Program-made: the position numbers and the translations under genes
The notes under the pieces: generated by a model
The model's input: the letters and a program-made list of their open reading frames with translations, nothing else
Databases searched by the model: none
What the model was told of the DNA's origin: nothing
DNA from: Flavobacterium silvaticum
GTDB lineage: Bacteria; Bacteroidota; Bacteroidia; Flavobacteriales; Flavobacteriaceae
Reading direction: 5' to 3'
NCBI RefSeq assembly: GCF_012911565.1
Contig: NZ_JAAMPU010000108.1
Location: 434,001 to 498,000 of the forward strand
Length of the DNA stretch: 64,000 bases
In this document: positions 63,624-64,000 of the stretch, in pieces
How positions within the stretch are numbered: the stretch's first letter is position 1
Layout: each line of letters starts with the position of its first letter

Positions 63624-64000
63624 TTATTCTTTTATGAATTTTGCGACAGAAGTTCCATTGTCCGAAGTCGCCCGAAGCATATAAAAACCCACTTCAAGCG
63701 AATTGACATCAATAGTCTTCTGTCCGTTCAAATCGAGGACTTTTTTTCCCGAAGCGTCAAAAACCGTAATGTTTTTCAAGGTATCGGACGATTTGATTTC
63801 CAACAGATGCCGCGTCGGATTCGGAAAGACCGAAATACCGAATTGAGAAACAGGTTGCCCAACAGCAAGAGGCGCATAAACCAGCCTGTAATCTTCCAAT
63901 TCCCCAAAGTCGACACCGCAAGGCTCCAGATAGCTTCCGGCAGATAGCCCTACACGAAGGCGGTAACTCCCTTCTGAAATATCTTCGGGAACCATAAAAC
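63624..64000 (-). CDS. 3' end of a type IX-secreted GEVED protein, cut by window edge
   Basis: The visible 125 codons encode the end of a GEVED domain (EGSYRLRVGLSAGSYLEPCG, FGELEDYRLVY) followed by a T9SS type A sorting domain (GISVFPNPTRHLLEIKSS, ITVFDASGKKVLDLNG, LEVGFYMLRATSDNG, VAKFIKE). The frame stays open past 63995 to the window edge, so the Met at 63995 is internal. The complete protein is secreted through the type IX system and carries its C-terminal signal as normal. Confidence 0.85.
   Translation of the reverse strand, partial: FMVPEDISEGSYRLRVGLSAGSYLEPCGVDFGELEDYRLVYAPLAVGQPVSQFGISVFPNPTRHLLEIKSSDTLKNITVFDASGKKVLDLNGQKTIDVNSLEVGFYMLRATSDNGTSVAKFIKE

Overview
The window is chromosomal DNA from a member of the Bacteroidota, most likely Flavobacteriaceae and close to Flavobacterium. 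Evidence: the ribosomal protein gene order, a SusC/SusD-type pair, type IX secretion sorting domains, a dipeptidyl-peptidase 7-like S46 peptidase, an extended ribosomal protein L17, and promoters of the Bacteroidota form TTTG-N19-TAnnTTTG. There is no rRNA, CRISPR array, insertion sequence or recognisable prophage.

Positions 283-18785 (minus strand) hold the str, S10, spc and alpha ribosomal clusters as one run: rpsL, rpsG, fusA, rpsJ, then rplC to rplQ, including infA, secY, rpmJ and rpoA. Two strong promoters with the same -7 box (TACATTTG) drive it, one before rpsL and one before rplC. The second is needed because a family 2 glycosyltransferase gene lies between rpsJ and rplC and splits a normally continuous cluster. 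A 17-bp perfect inverted repeat lies between rpsN and rpsH.

Positions 18.9-31.5 kb carry an Omp85-family outer membrane protein, an orphan SusC/SusD-like nutrient uptake pair, rlmB, a rhomboid protease, rarA, a HAD nucleotidase, radC and a DUF1287 protein. Positions 31.8-41.4 kb hold a phosphodiester glycosidase-like protein, the murein recycling ligase Mpl with a TPR protein, a very large type IX-secreted GEVED/fibronectin-like protein, and an S46 dipeptidyl-peptidase. Positions 41.5-53.9 kb hold an HTH regulator divergent from a 62-residue protein, obgE, a CNNM/HlyC-type membrane protein, adk, hpt, a PQQ-type sugar dehydrogenase, a dihydrofolate reductase-like protein, a TonB-dependent receptor, a HEAT-like protein, a DinB protein and a dicarboxylate symporter. 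Positions 53.9-64 kb hold a CPA1 antiporter, an MFS transporter, tRNA-Leu(CAG), purK-purE, an M3 oligopeptidase, a GbsR/MarR regulator with two paralogous small membrane proteins, a PAS-LuxR regulator, and the 3' end of another type IX-secreted protein.

The most interesting material is between genes. Four copies of a structured repeat (84-147 nt) share fixed ends; the three long copies also share an apical core, AGCGACYAACRGAAGCT, while their stems differ in sequence but still pair. Two transporter genes share an operator-like array of four TGACAA half-sites. Several genes have a -7 box ending only 4-6 nt before the start codon, which predicts leaderless mRNAs. One palindromic repeat has been read into the C-terminus of hpt. 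All functional calls are from reading the sequence; no database search was run.
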